Positions 35,056 to 43,211 of a DNA stretch of 64,000 nt are shown piece after piece. A program made the position numbers and the translations under genes. The notes beneath the pieces were generated by a model. That model was not told where the DNA came from. It made no database searches and saw only the letters and a program-made list of their open reading frames with translations. How positions within the stretch are numbered: position 1 is the stretch's first letter; each line of letters opens with the position of its first letter. The DNA comes from an uncultured Phascolarctobacterium sp. (lineage in GTDB: Bacteria > Bacillota > Negativicutes > Acidaminococcales > Acidaminococcaceae): contig UQLS01000003.1 of NCBI GenBank assembly GCA_900541915.1, positions 62,001-126,000 on the forward strand, read 5' to 3'.

Positions 35056-36012
35056 TTATATTACTTCGGAAGGATTAACCTGTTCGCCGTATTTAATAAC
35101 CTCAAAATGCAGATGAGGACCTGTACTGTAACCGCTGCTGCCCACACGTCCGATAAGCTGGCCTTTTTCCACATACTCACCGGCACTTACAGCAATACTG
35201 CTCAAATGACCATAAGCCGTTTTATAGCCGTAATCATGCTCAACCTTGATATAGCGTCCATAACCGCCATACCAGCCGGCTCTTTCCACCACGCCGGAAG
35301 CACTGGCATAAACAGGCGCGCCATAATAATTGGCTATATCAATGCCGGGATGCCAGTCAGCACTGTAATTATCAAAAGGATTTACTCTGCCGCCAAAGCT
35401 GGAAGTAATATCATAACTGTCCGTCGGCCATAAATTCGGAGTAAATTCTCTGCGGTAATTTTCATCCTGAATCACACGCAGCAGATTTTCCATATTTTTC
35501 TTTTGAGCCTGCATTTCTGCCTGCAGGTTTTTCTCCTGCTCCAGCATTACATTAAGCTGAGAAACTTCCTGTCCGTTCATCGGGCCGCCTTTACCGCCGT
35601 AAGCAGCTTTGCTGTCTTTAGGAGGCAACAGCGCACCGCTTTTTTCCATCTGCTGACGCAGCTGTTCCTCCAGACTGCCCAAATAAGCCAACTCTTTCTG
35701 ATTTTCCTCTGCCATAGCAGCCAGCTCCTGCAGCTTTTTCTCCTGCTGCTGCTTCGTCTGCTGGAATTCCTTCAGCTCCTGCTGCTGTACATAGCTCTGG
35801 TAAGCAATATGCGCCATAACACCAAAGCTGGCCAGAAAACAAGCACCAAGAACAACCACGCTGGAAAGTACATATTTCAGGCGTTTTTTCTCAATATTTT
35901 TTCTGGCAATATTCTGTCCGTTGCCGGGAATAAACCAGAAGGTAAAATAATGATTTTTACGCCAAAGCTCATTAATCTTCCTATAAAAATTCTTCACTTT
36001 TTCTGTCGTCAT
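35056..36012 (-). CDS. M23-family (LytM) peptidoglycan endopeptidase
   Basis: About 318 aa. One N-terminal membrane helix, a Gln/Glu-rich coiled coil (about residues 80-120) and a C-terminal LytM domain with zinc ligands HPGIDIA (His, Asp) and HLHFEV; His in AYGHLSS completes the site. Anchored in the inner membrane, it cleaves or regulates cleavage of peptidoglycan. The ATG at 36012 has GGAG 8 bases upstream. It leads the operon with SEDS and PBP, so a division role is likely. A paralogue lies at 46.3 kb. Confidence 0.92.
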   Translation of the reverse strand: MTTEKVKNFYRKINELWRKNHYFTFWFIPGNGQNIARKNIEKKRLKYVLSSVVVLGACFLASFGVMAHIAYQSYVQQQELKEFQQTKQQQEKKLQELAAMAEENQKELAYLGSLEEQLRQQMEKSGALLPPKDSKAAYGGKGGPMNGQEVSQLNVMLEQEKNLQAEMQAQKKNMENLLRVIQDENYRREFTPNLWPTDSYDITSSFGGRVNPFDNYSADWHPGIDIANYYGAPVYASASGVVERAGWYGGYGRYIKVEHDYGYKTAYGHLSSIAVSAGEYVEKGQLIGRVGSSGYSTGPHLHFEVIKYGEQVNPSEVI

Positions 36013-36157
36013 CCAATGCACTCCTACAATAAACTACATTACAAATTTTAATCAATCCTTTTTATTGTAAAACGGAACAGATTATTCGTCAAATTTTTCT
36101 AACGTTGGAAAATAATTTTAAAGATTATGCAACATCGTGCTGCAGCTGCTGCAGAAA

Positions 36158-36192
36158 AAAACTGCTGTAAACATAATGTTTACAGCAGTTTT
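36158..36192 (-). terminator. Terminator of the AcoR-like gene
   Basis: Stem AAAACTGCTGTAAAC / GTTTACAGCAGTTTT (36158-36172 with 36178-36192), followed on the minus strand by Ts. Confidence 0.92.
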
Positions 36193-36202
36193 AAATTTCG
36201 GC

Positions 36203-38086
36203 TTAATCTTCCTTATGCTTTGGTCCCAAGCCGTATTTTTTCAGATAACGATATAAGGTTACACGGCTTACATCCAGCATATTAGCCAACTTGCTGATAT
36301 TGCCGCCGGCAGATTTCCAGGCCGCAATAAAGGATTCTTTATCATATTTCCAGGATTTTTCCAAAGTACGGTCACCGGGCAGCTTAATATTTTCTGCTTC
36401 GATAATGCTGCCGGGAGTATGGAAGAATGCCTGCTCGATAACGCCCTGCAGCTGCTTGATATTGCCGGGCCAGCTGCAGCTCAGGAGCATGCCCACAGCC
36501 TCCTGGGACAATTTCTTAGGCGGCAGATTGTGCTGCGCAGACATTTCCGCAAGAATATGGGTAGCGATAACCTCGATATCCTTCACACGTTCGCGCAGCG
36601 GCGGTACACGCATAGTAGTATCCAGCACCAGCTCATACAGCTTACGGGAGAACAGTCCCTTATCTGCCAGACGTTTCAAGTTAGAATCGCAGGCAGCAAT
36701 GACACGTACGTTAAATTTCTTGGTAATGCCTGTCTTTTTATTAACGATGCCGTGAGTAAGCGCATCAGCCAGCTTATCCCCCATTTCTACCGGCAGCTTT
36801 TCAACCTCATCCAGGAACAGAGTCCCGCCAAGGGAAAGCTCTAGCTTGCCTGCCAATGGCTGATCCCCATCCATGCGTCCGAAAAATTCTTCTTCCAATT
36901 CTTCTAGCGGTGCATTGGAGCATTTTACTACGATAAGCGGTGCAGCAGCACGGGAGCTGGCCTGATGAATACCATGAGCAAGGCGCTGCTTACCAGTACC
37001 AGGTTCACCCTGCAGCAGAATATTATGGTCAGTACGCGCTACACGGGTTGCCTTATGCTGCAGCGCTAAGAATTCGCTGGTTTCGCCAACCATGCTGTAC
37101 AGACTATAACGAGAGCTGTAGCCAGTAGCATGGGCAATAGTTGTTTTCAAGTCCTCAATAGACATGGAAAGTACTAAAGCACTTTCTACCTCGCTGCCTA
37201 CTTTAATAGGCATAACGGTAGTAATATCTTCATAGGTACGGTCCTGAGTTATCCAGGTAATTTCACGGCGATAGGTAGGAACACCCTGTAAAGCCTTTTT
37301 AATGGGGATATGTTCATAATTCAGGAAAACATCTTCCAATTCTTCCTTGCCGTCCAGACGTTTTCTGCCGTTTTCGTTGCAGTATTTAATCTTGGCATTT
37401 TTGCCAATCCAATATACAGAAATAGGCAGCTGTTCCATCATAATCTGGTTAATGCTCCAGCTTTCCAGCATGGAAAGATGCTGCTCAATGGAATATTTCA
37501 TCGTCATCAAAAGACTCAGCAGCAAATCATAGGGCAAGTCATTCTGATCCAAGGAAAAGAAAGAAATAATGTATCTGATTTTACCGTTTACATAAATAGG
37601 CGCACTGCAGGCATCACCGGAATGACTGTCTTTAATCCACATTTCCGGTCCAAACATTAAGAACGGAACATTGTGTTCACGGGCAATGCTGATACTGGAA
37701 GTTCCCACATCTTCTTCCAGAACGCGCATACCCTGAATATCTTCAATTACACGCTGAAAGAAAGGCAGGGCATAGTTTTTAATTACATAGCCGCCTTCAT
37801 CAATCAGCAGCATACTCAGATTATGAATATTAAAATGCTGCTTACTCTGTTCATACAGTCCATCAACATATTTAACAATAAATTCGTGAGTTTTCTGATG
37901 CTCAATAATTTCTTCCCTGCTGAGCTTGTTAATCTTCGGCATTGTTTCATGAGGCAGATTCATTGCCCGGCAGCGCTGCCAGGATTCAGCTACCCACGGA
38001 TGTACATTAGGGTCGATAATCCCCTCTTCCATAAATTTTTTGTAATAGGAAGCAAGCTTTTCCTTATTACGCCGTTCACGAATCAT
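36203..38086 (-). CDS. AcoR/DhaR-like transcriptional regulator lacking the GAFTGA loop
   Basis: About 627 aa. N-terminal GAF-like sensor (about 60-200), PAS-like region (about 210-320), AAA+ domain with Walker A GEPGTGKQ and Walker B GGTLFLDEVE, and a C-terminal Fis-type helix-turn-helix (GGNISKLANMLDVSRVTLYRYL). The segment between EEFFG and GKLELSLGG, where sigma54 activators carry GAFTGA, is only RMDGDQPLA, so contact with sigma54 is unlikely. DhaR-like proteins of this build act with sigma70. The ATG at 38086 has GAGGAGG 10 bases upstream; the upstream TTG is not needed. Ligand unknown. Confidence 0.88.
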   Translation of the reverse strand: MIRERRNKEKLASYYKKFMEEGIIDPNVHPWVAESWQRCRAMNLPHETMPKINKLSREEIIEHQKTHEFIVKYVDGLYEQSKQHFNIHNLSMLLIDEGGYVIKNYALPFFQRVIEDIQGMRVLEEDVGTSSISIAREHNVPFLMFGPEMWIKDSHSGDACSAPIYVNGKIRYIISFFSLDQNDLPYDLLLSLLMTMKYSIEQHLSMLESWSINQIMMEQLPISVYWIGKNAKIKYCNENGRKRLDGKEELEDVFLNYEHIPIKKALQGVPTYRREITWITQDRTYEDITTVMPIKVGSEVESALVLSMSIEDLKTTIAHATGYSSRYSLYSMVGETSEFLALQHKATRVARTDHNILLQGEPGTGKQRLAHGIHQASSRAAAPLIVVKCSNAPLEELEEEFFGRMDGDQPLAGKLELSLGGTLFLDEVEKLPVEMGDKLADALTHGIVNKKTGITKKFNVRVIAACDSNLKRLADKGLFSRKLYELVLDTTMRVPPLRERVKDIEVIATHILAEMSAQHNLPPKKLSQEAVGMLLSCSWPGNIKQLQGVIEQAFFHTPGSIIEAENIKLPGDRTLEKSWKYDKESFIAAWKSAGGNISKLANMLDVSRVTLYRYLKKYGLGPKHKED

Positions 38087-38133
38087 AAATAAAACCCTCC
38101 TCAAATACCATGCTCTTCATCATCTTTATAAAT

Positions 38134-38814
38134 TTACGCTTCGCCGTTTTCTATCAGCACACGACGAGCACCATAATATCTTGACTTCCAATAGCTGTCC
38201 TGCAACGATGACAGTACTACGCCTTTAGATGTGGATGCACTCCAGAACTTACCGCTGCCGGCATAAATACCTACATGAGAAGCCCCCGGAGCATAGGTAG
38301 AAAAGAACACCAAATCTCCCGGCTTCAAATCCTTCTGCAGGACAAAGATACCTTCAAGCACCTGTACATCAGCACTGCGCGGCAATTCTGCATCCTGTTT
38401 TTTAAATACATACTGCACATAACCGGAGCAGTCAAAGCCTTTCGGCGTAGTTCCGCCAAATTTATAGGGCACACCCTTAAACTTGGCAGCTGTTTTAACA
38501 ATGTCTTTTCCCTTTACCTTCTGAATCCCCTCTCTGGTAAAGGCTGCCCAGTTCAGCTTCTGATAGGTTTTGTCATCCAGCTTACCATTAGCTTTTAATT
38601 TATTATTTTTCTGAAACTTCTTTAAACCATCTTCGGTAGCAGCAGTCAGATTACCGCTGGGCTTTTCTTTTAAATAGCCCAATGTCTGCAACTTCTGCTG
38701 TGCCACCTTGATTTTCCAATCATGATCTCCTTTGGTATAGGTTTTGGCATCCGCAGACAGAGGCAGGGCAAATATACTTGCTACAGCTATGAAAGCCAGC
38801 CACTTTTTCAGCAA
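38134..38814 (-). CDS. NlpC/P60 cell-wall hydrolase with peptidoglycan-binding domain
   Basis: About 226 aa, exported. Signal peptide ending near SADA/KTY, a PGBD-1 type repeat (WKIKVAQQKLQTLGYL ... LKKFQKNN), and the NlpC/P60 domain with catalytic FDCSGYVQYVF (Cys), SHVGIYAG (His) and a later polar third residue. It cleaves the peptide bridge between D-Glu and the diamino acid. The TTG at 38814 is 8 bases after GGAAGG and gives a normal signal peptide; the GTG at 38823 sits on top of that site. It lies 22 bases after a radical SAM gene. Confidence 0.9.
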   Translation of the reverse strand: MLKKWLAFIAVASIFALPLSADAKTYTKGDHDWKIKVAQQKLQTLGYLKEKPSGNLTAATEDGLKKFQKNNKLKANGKLDDKTYQKLNWAAFTREGIQKVKGKDIVKTAAKFKGVPYKFGGTTPKGFDCSGYVQYVFKKQDAELPRSADVQVLEGIFVLQKDLKPGDLVFFSTYAPGASHVGIYAGSGKFWSASTSKGVVLSSLQDSYWKSRYYGARRVLIENGEA

Positions 38815-38836
38815 AATACTCACCTTCCGTCAGAGA

Positions 38837-39736
38837 TTAATATTCAGTATTATTATAAACGTCCCAGCTTTTCAGTTTGCCTAACTGCTGTGCGCTGTAA
38901 GCAATCTCTCTCAGCAGTCTGTCTTTATCCTTAGGCAGAGTTCCAGCCAACTGCACATAATTGGAAACATGATTGCTGCGGAACAAGCAATGCTTATCCT
39001 GCGGCAAATCAATATTCTGCATCATTAAATGCAGTTCTTCCATAAGTCCCTGGGGAGACAAAGGATTAAACTCGCCATTTTCAAACTGGTCCAGCAGCTC
39101 GCTGCCGCGATACAGCATCAGGCATAAAGCACTTAACATAGTAGGCTGAATAATATTGATAGCCTTGGCTGTTTCCAGAGCATGACGCTGAGAACCTTCT
39201 TTACCGGCCAAACCGAGAATAACCATCAGCGAAAGTTTCATACCACTTGCAGTTACACGTCTGCCGGCTTCGATAGCTTCAGCAGCATTAACGCCTTTAT
39301 TGACAGCTTTCAGCGTAATATCATCGCCGGTTTCCATGCCATAATACAGCAGCTGCAGTCCTGCTTCTTTCAGCTGACGCAGCTCCTCTTCGCTTTTACG
39401 CAGGATATCTTTAGGCGCAGCATAGGAAGCAACACGCTGCAGTTTAGGGAAATTCTCCCGCAAAGCCTGCAATATTTTTAACAGCTTAGCTGTCGGCAGT
39501 ACTAACGCATCACCGTCAGCTAAGAAAACACGACGCACAGACTCCTTGCCATAATGTACGGCAAGAGCAATCTGTCTGGAAATTTCTTCATCAGATAAAA
39601 TCTGAAAGGGAACACCCCTGTACATGTTACAATACGTACATTTATTATGAGCACAGCCTCTGGTAACTCTTAAAATAAAGCTGCGCGCTTCACTTGGTGG
39701 TCTGAAAACCGGTGTATCATAGGTATCAAAAAACAT
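38837..39736 (-). CDS. Radical SAM protein of unknown function
   Basis: About 299 aa. TRGCAHNKCTYCNMYRG gives a CX4CX2C cluster; later parts (VFLADGDALVLP, YGMETGDD, LMVILGLAGKEGS) follow the radical SAM barrel, with the Gly-Met-Glu-Thr-Gly motif typical of HemN/Elp3-like members. No extra cluster or cobalamin domain is seen. The ATG at 39736 lies 8 bases after AGGAG. It precedes the NlpC gene. Substrate unknown. Confidence 0.85.
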   Translation of the reverse strand: MFFDTYDTPVFRPPSEARSFILRVTRGCAHNKCTYCNMYRGVPFQILSDEEISRQIALAVHYGKESVRRVFLADGDALVLPTAKLLKILQALRENFPKLQRVASYAAPKDILRKSEEELRQLKEAGLQLLYYGMETGDDITLKAVNKGVNAAEAIEAGRRVTASGMKLSLMVILGLAGKEGSQRHALETAKAINIIQPTMLSALCLMLYRGSELLDQFENGEFNPLSPQGLMEELHLMMQNIDLPQDKHCLFRSNHVSNYVQLAGTLPKDKDRLLREIAYSAQQLGKLKSWDVYNNTEY

Positions 39737-40050
39737 ATCTAAACTCCTATAAAAAATCATTAAAAAACAAAATACTGTATATTTTATTAACAGTAAATAA
39801 ATCAGCGCCGATTTACAGAAAAGTAAATTTATTTTTCTACAATCTATTATACTAAAATTTTATTTTTTTGTAACTCCCCTTGAGTGAACTTTTTGTTACT
39901 TTTGATACAGTGATTTTTACTTTTTCTTCTATATTGTAAAATATTCTTGTCTTTTTCAAACGCCAGCAGGAATTTCTGTATAAAACATTTGTCCCATAGT
40001 TCAATTTTCTTTGCAGCTGTGCTATATTTAATGCAAGGAGAATGAATAAT
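39737..40050. other. AT-rich divergent intergenic region
   Basis: About 310 bases between a minus-strand radical SAM gene and a plus-strand lipoprotein gene. It is AT-rich with many T-tracts. I see AAGGAG for the downstream gene (40035-40040) but no convincing promoter pair, gene or hairpin. Confidence 0.6.
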
Positions 40051-40944
40051 ATGCAAAAAGTAATTTTAACTCTGCTGCTTATTGCCGTCTTGGCTATCTG
40101 CGGCTGCAGCAGCAATAATAGTCCTGCCGGTCAAAAACTCGGCAGCGGAAAGATAGACATTCCTACATATACTATTGAATCCCCTGCCTCAGGTACCATC
40201 CTTGGCCTGATCAGTGAGCAAGGTGAGCGTATCAGCAAAGGACAGCCGTTATTTGCCATTAACGATGAAGTTACTGACAAACAGGAAGAAGCTGTTACCA
40301 CCAAGCTTGCCAAAGCTAAAGCTGATTTAAAAAGTATGGAGGAACCTGCTGCAGCAGGAGCATCACCCGGAGATTTATCTACAGCACAGGCTAATTACGA
40401 AGCAGCTAGACAAAAAGCAGATAAAATGAATAAGCTGCTGGCGCAAGGCGCTATTCCACGCCGCCAGGCACAGGCAGCTCAGGCAGAATTAGCCGCAGCT
40501 CAGGCGGCTTTGCAGTCCGCCAGTCAGCATAATATACTGCTCAGACCTTCCTCCCCGGAAGCAATAAACTCACAGAAGCAATTAGTAGCACAGCTGCAAT
40601 CTGAGCAAAAAGCATTGCGTGAAAAACAGCTGCAAAATGAAGCTGCAAGTCCATGTACCGGTATCATCACAGAAAAATTAGCTGAGAACAATTCCAATGC
40701 ACAAGCCGGTCAAAAAATACTATCCATAACAGCAACTGACACCTGTACTATAACACTTAATGTCGATGCAGCTTTAGCAGCAAAGTTGCAGCCTCAGCAG
40801 CCTGTTACTATCCATGTTAATGATTACCCAGCCTTTCCCGGTTATATTCAGTCAGTTGATAAAACAACTGTAACTATTTTTTCCGAAGCAAAACCAGAAG
40901 ATATTCCTGCCGGCAGCACTGCAGAAGTCTTATTACAGCAATAA
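40051..40944 (+). CDS. HlyD-like membrane-fusion lipoprotein (orphan)
   Basis: About 297 aa. Signal sequence with lipobox-like AICGC, so probably lipid-anchored. A lipoyl-like half motif (ESPASGTILGLISEQGERISKGQPLFAI) is followed by a long Ala/Gln-rich coiled coil (about 75-190) and the returning half (SPCTGIITEKLAENNSNAQAGQKILSI), then a beta-barrel part. This is the periplasmic adaptor fold of RND or ABC efflux systems. No pump or outer-membrane channel gene is next to it; it has its own terminator. The ATG at 40051 is 10 bases after AAGGAG. Confidence 0.85.
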   Translation: MQKVILTLLLIAVLAICGCSSNNSPAGQKLGSGKIDIPTYTIESPASGTILGLISEQGERISKGQPLFAINDEVTDKQEEAVTTKLAKAKADLKSMEEPAAAGASPGDLSTAQANYEAARQKADKMNKLLAQGAIPRRQAQAAQAELAAAQAALQSASQHNILLRPSSPEAINSQKQLVAQLQSEQKALREKQLQNEAASPCTGIITEKLAENNSNAQAGQKILSITATDTCTITLNVDAALAAKLQPQQPVTIHVNDYPAFPGYIQSVDKTTVTIFSEAKPEDIPAGSTAEVLLQQ

Positions 40945-40982
40945 AAAAACGTCCTCCGATTTTCGGAGGACGTAGTTTTTTT
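40945..40982. terminator. Bidirectional terminator
   Basis: Stem ACGTCCTCCG / CGGAGGACGT (40949-40958 with 40964-40973) between A- and T-runs; it ends the lipoprotein gene (+) and the tRNA-Gly transcript (-). Confidence 0.92.
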
Positions 40983-41056
40983 GGAGCGGGTAGCGAGATT
41001 CGAACTCGTGACACGAGGCTTGGGAAGCCACTGCTCTACCACTGAGCTATACCCGC
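40982..41056 (-). tRNA. tRNA-Gly (anticodon CCC)
   Basis: 75 nt with encoded CCA. Acceptor GCGGGTA/TACCCGC, D loop AGTGGTA, anticodon loop TTCCCAA (anticodon CCC, 41024-41022), T loop TTCGAAT. The anticodon stem has one T-T mismatch (GTGGC/GCCTC) and the T stem one A-C mismatch. Confidence 0.93.
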
Positions 41057-41079
41057 AATTTAAGCCTTTATTTTCCCGT

Positions 41080-41108
41080 ATTATAACACACCCGCCAGAA
41101 CCTTGCAA
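41080..41108 (-). promoter_or_regulatory. Promoter of tRNA-Gly
   Basis: Minus strand TTGCAA (41108-41103) and TATAAT (41085-41080), spacer 17, starting about 20 bases upstream of the tRNA. Confidence 0.8.
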
Positions 41109-41127
41109 CTAAGCGTCTCTGGGCCGA

Positions 41128-42405
41128 TTAACTCTGCGGGAAAAACGGCCAGACTACAGGAATGACGATAATAGATACTATCAGACAAACAAATACCAAC
41201 CCGGAACCGGCTTTTACATAATCAAGAAATTTGTAGTTGCCAGGCCCTAAAACCAGCGTATTTGGCGGCGTACCTACAGGAGAAGCAAAAGCGCAGCTGG
41301 ATGCAATCAAAATTGCCATCAAGACAGCTTTAGGTGAGGCTCCCATCTGAGCAGATAGCGCAATGCCTACGGGACACAAAAGTGCTTTAGAAGCGGTATT
41401 AGACATAAACTGAGTCAGTAAAACAGCTAAACAGAAAAGTACGGCAGTTACTAGATAAGGTGAAGGATTACCTCCCAGCATCTTTACAGTCGCTTCAGCA
41501 ATCAGCTTGCCTGCTCCCGTAGTATTCATTGCCGAAGCCACAGGAATCATTCCGGCAAACAGAAAAATAGTTATCCAGTCAATAGAATTATAAGCCTGTT
41601 TCTCTGTAAGACAGCCTGTCAGTACGCATAACAGCGCACCGGTGACAGCAGCAACTTCCAGCGGTACAATATCAACCGCCATGGTTAAAATAACTCCGGC
41701 CATAATCAGACCGCAAATAATCTGCTTGCTTCTGCTAGCCGTTTCAGCCGTTATTTCCTGTTCAATTTCCAATGGTTCCAATTCCTGCATTTCTTTAGGC
41801 AATAAATATTTGCCTATAAACATCATGTAAAAAATTCCCGCCACGGTAATTGGAATCCCTATATAGGCATATTCAAAAAAGCCAAACTGCAATTCAGCCA
41901 TACCCGCCGCCTTCAGCGCCACATTTGCCAAAATATTCGGCGGTGTTCCGATTAAAGTAATAGTTCCTCCCAGTCCCGCAGCAAAAGCCAGCGGCATCAA
42001 TTCTCTGGACGCAGAAATCCTCGCATTGGCGCAAATAGCCAAAACTACCGGAATCAAACAGGCTGTTGTACCTGTATTAGACAAAAATGCGGACATTAAG
42101 GCTGCCACAGCCATGATTCCAAACATCAGCCGGTTTTCTCCCGTACCGCACATTTTTACTACCGTACTGCCGATTTGCTGCGCCAGACCGGTATAAAACA
42201 TGGCTGCCCCTACAACAAACATTCCACCAAACAATACCACAGTAGGATCAGCTAAACCAACAAAGATTTGTTCTACAGGTATAAGACCTAATAACCAGCA
42301 GCTTACTGCCGCTCCCACTGCAGTCACTGCCAGCGGGATGAGTTCAGTTACAAACAGCAGTGCTACTACTCCCAATAAAAATAAACATTTAATAGCAGGT
42401 GTCAT
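41128..42405 (-). CDS. SLC13/DASS-family anion:sodium symporter
   Basis: 425 aa, about 11 helices. The paired hairpin motifs SNTGTTACLIP and SNTASKALLCP carry the Ser-Asn-Thr signature of the family, with GTPPNILANV and GTPPNTLVLGPG at the pseudo-symmetric second positions. These transporters import di- or tricarboxylates or sulfate with sodium. Succinate/fumarate uptake would suit the metabolism suggested by pyruvate carboxylase, but the substrate is not determined. It is 7 bases downstream of a 71-aa gene and divergent from a LysR regulator. Confidence 0.9.
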   Translation of the reverse strand: MTPAIKCLFLLGVVALLFVTELIPLAVTAVGAAVSCWLLGLIPVEQIFVGLADPTVVLFGGMFVVGAAMFYTGLAQQIGSTVVKMCGTGENRLMFGIMAVAALMSAFLSNTGTTACLIPVVLAICANARISASRELMPLAFAAGLGGTITLIGTPPNILANVALKAAGMAELQFGFFEYAYIGIPITVAGIFYMMFIGKYLLPKEMQELEPLEIEQEITAETASRSKQIICGLIMAGVILTMAVDIVPLEVAAVTGALLCVLTGCLTEKQAYNSIDWITIFLFAGMIPVASAMNTTGAGKLIAEATVKMLGGNPSPYLVTAVLFCLAVLLTQFMSNTASKALLCPVGIALSAQMGASPKAVLMAILIASSCAFASPVGTPPNTLVLGPGNYKFLDYVKAGSGLVFVCLIVSIIVIPVVWPFFPQS

Positions 42406-42412
42406 CTGTTTA

Positions 42413-42628
42413 TTACCCTCTTTTCTTATTAGATAAGTTCAAATATTGCAATGAATGAAGAAAAAAATATTTTTGTTCCAAAGGATGCGTAAGTATGTTG
42501 CCTTTTAATCTGCGGTACTGAATCATCTTATGATAAAAAGAACTGTCAGCTTTTCTCAGCAATCTTTTTATCTTCAGCAATTCCCTCTGCTCATCCATAT
42601 ATTCCGCAGCGGTAACAGTTTTATCCAT
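42413..42628 (-). CDS. Small basic protein upstream of the SLC13 transporter
   Basis: 71 aa, no recognised family. Amphipathic and rich in Lys/Arg/Leu (RELLKIKRLLRKADSSFYHK), no membrane helix. The ATG at 42628 follows AAAGGAGGAG with 8-10 bases spacing. Ending 7 bases before the transporter start, it is almost certainly co-transcribed and may serve it. No function assigned. Confidence 0.65.
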   Translation of the reverse strand: MDKTVTAAEYMDEQRELLKIKRLLRKADSSFYHKMIQYRRLKGNILTHPLEQKYFFLHSLQYLNLSNKKRG

Positions 42629-42711
42629 ATCACGCTCCTCCTTTAAAGTAAACAGCAGCTGCATGCTGTTTATACAAAAAAATCATACAGATACTAAAAA
42701 CAAAAGAACCA

Positions 42712-42740
42712 ATTAATACATATACTAAGCTTAGTGTCAA
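42712..42740 (-). promoter_or_regulatory. Promoter with palindromic operator, SLC13 operon
   Basis: Minus strand TTGACA (42740-42735) and ATTAAT (42717-42712), spacer 17. The spacer holds the perfect 12-base palindrome ACTAAGCTTAGT (42724-42735), a likely repressor site. Confidence 0.6.
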
Positions 42741-42809
42741 AAGATCCATTCATATCTAAATATAACTTTTAAATGATTTTATAAAATAATCCAGCTGGCT
42801 ATTATCTGA

Positions 42810-43004
42810 TTAAAATCTTTTCAATGCTTTCAGAGCAGACAGGCTAAGTCGCTGACCCTGCACAAATCTGCTGAAGCTGTAGCCACGTTCACCACAATGA
42901 GGAAATACTTTAGCAGCAAGCTTCCTCTTTCTGCACAGATAAGCTAAAATACCAATCTGTTTATCAGGTGATAAATTCTTACCGTTTGTTGTTCCTCCAG
43001 CCAT
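42810..43004 (-). CDS. Small basic protein of unknown function
   Basis: 64 aa, Lys/Arg-rich, two cysteines (CRKRKLAAKVFPHCGERG). No family recognised. The ATG at 43004 lies 9 bases after AAGGAG, which is the main reason to call it. It lies between the SLC13 operon and the divergent LysR gene, on the operon strand. Confidence 0.55.
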   Translation of the reverse strand: MAGGTTNGKNLSPDKQIGILAYLCRKRKLAAKVFPHCGERGYSFSRFVQGQRLSLSALKALKRF

Positions 43005-43211
43005 AAAGTTCACTCCTTTTTAATTGATAATAATTTCTTTTAGGCACTTCAAATTATATATAAGACTCGTTTAAAATAAAAATATCCTTTTGGCATAAAA
43101 GCTATAATTATTAGTATTTACTTCTATTTAATAAGATTATTTACATTCGATAAAAGCAATGTTAAAATAAAAGAAATTTTTAAACATTTACCAATATGCA
43201 AGGAGGGAAAA

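Noticed and set aside
42630..42749. 39-aa membrane-like frame ahead of the 71-aa gene
   Set aside because: It has no ribosome site and its first codons contain the TTGACA of the operon promoter, so the start lies upstream of transcription.
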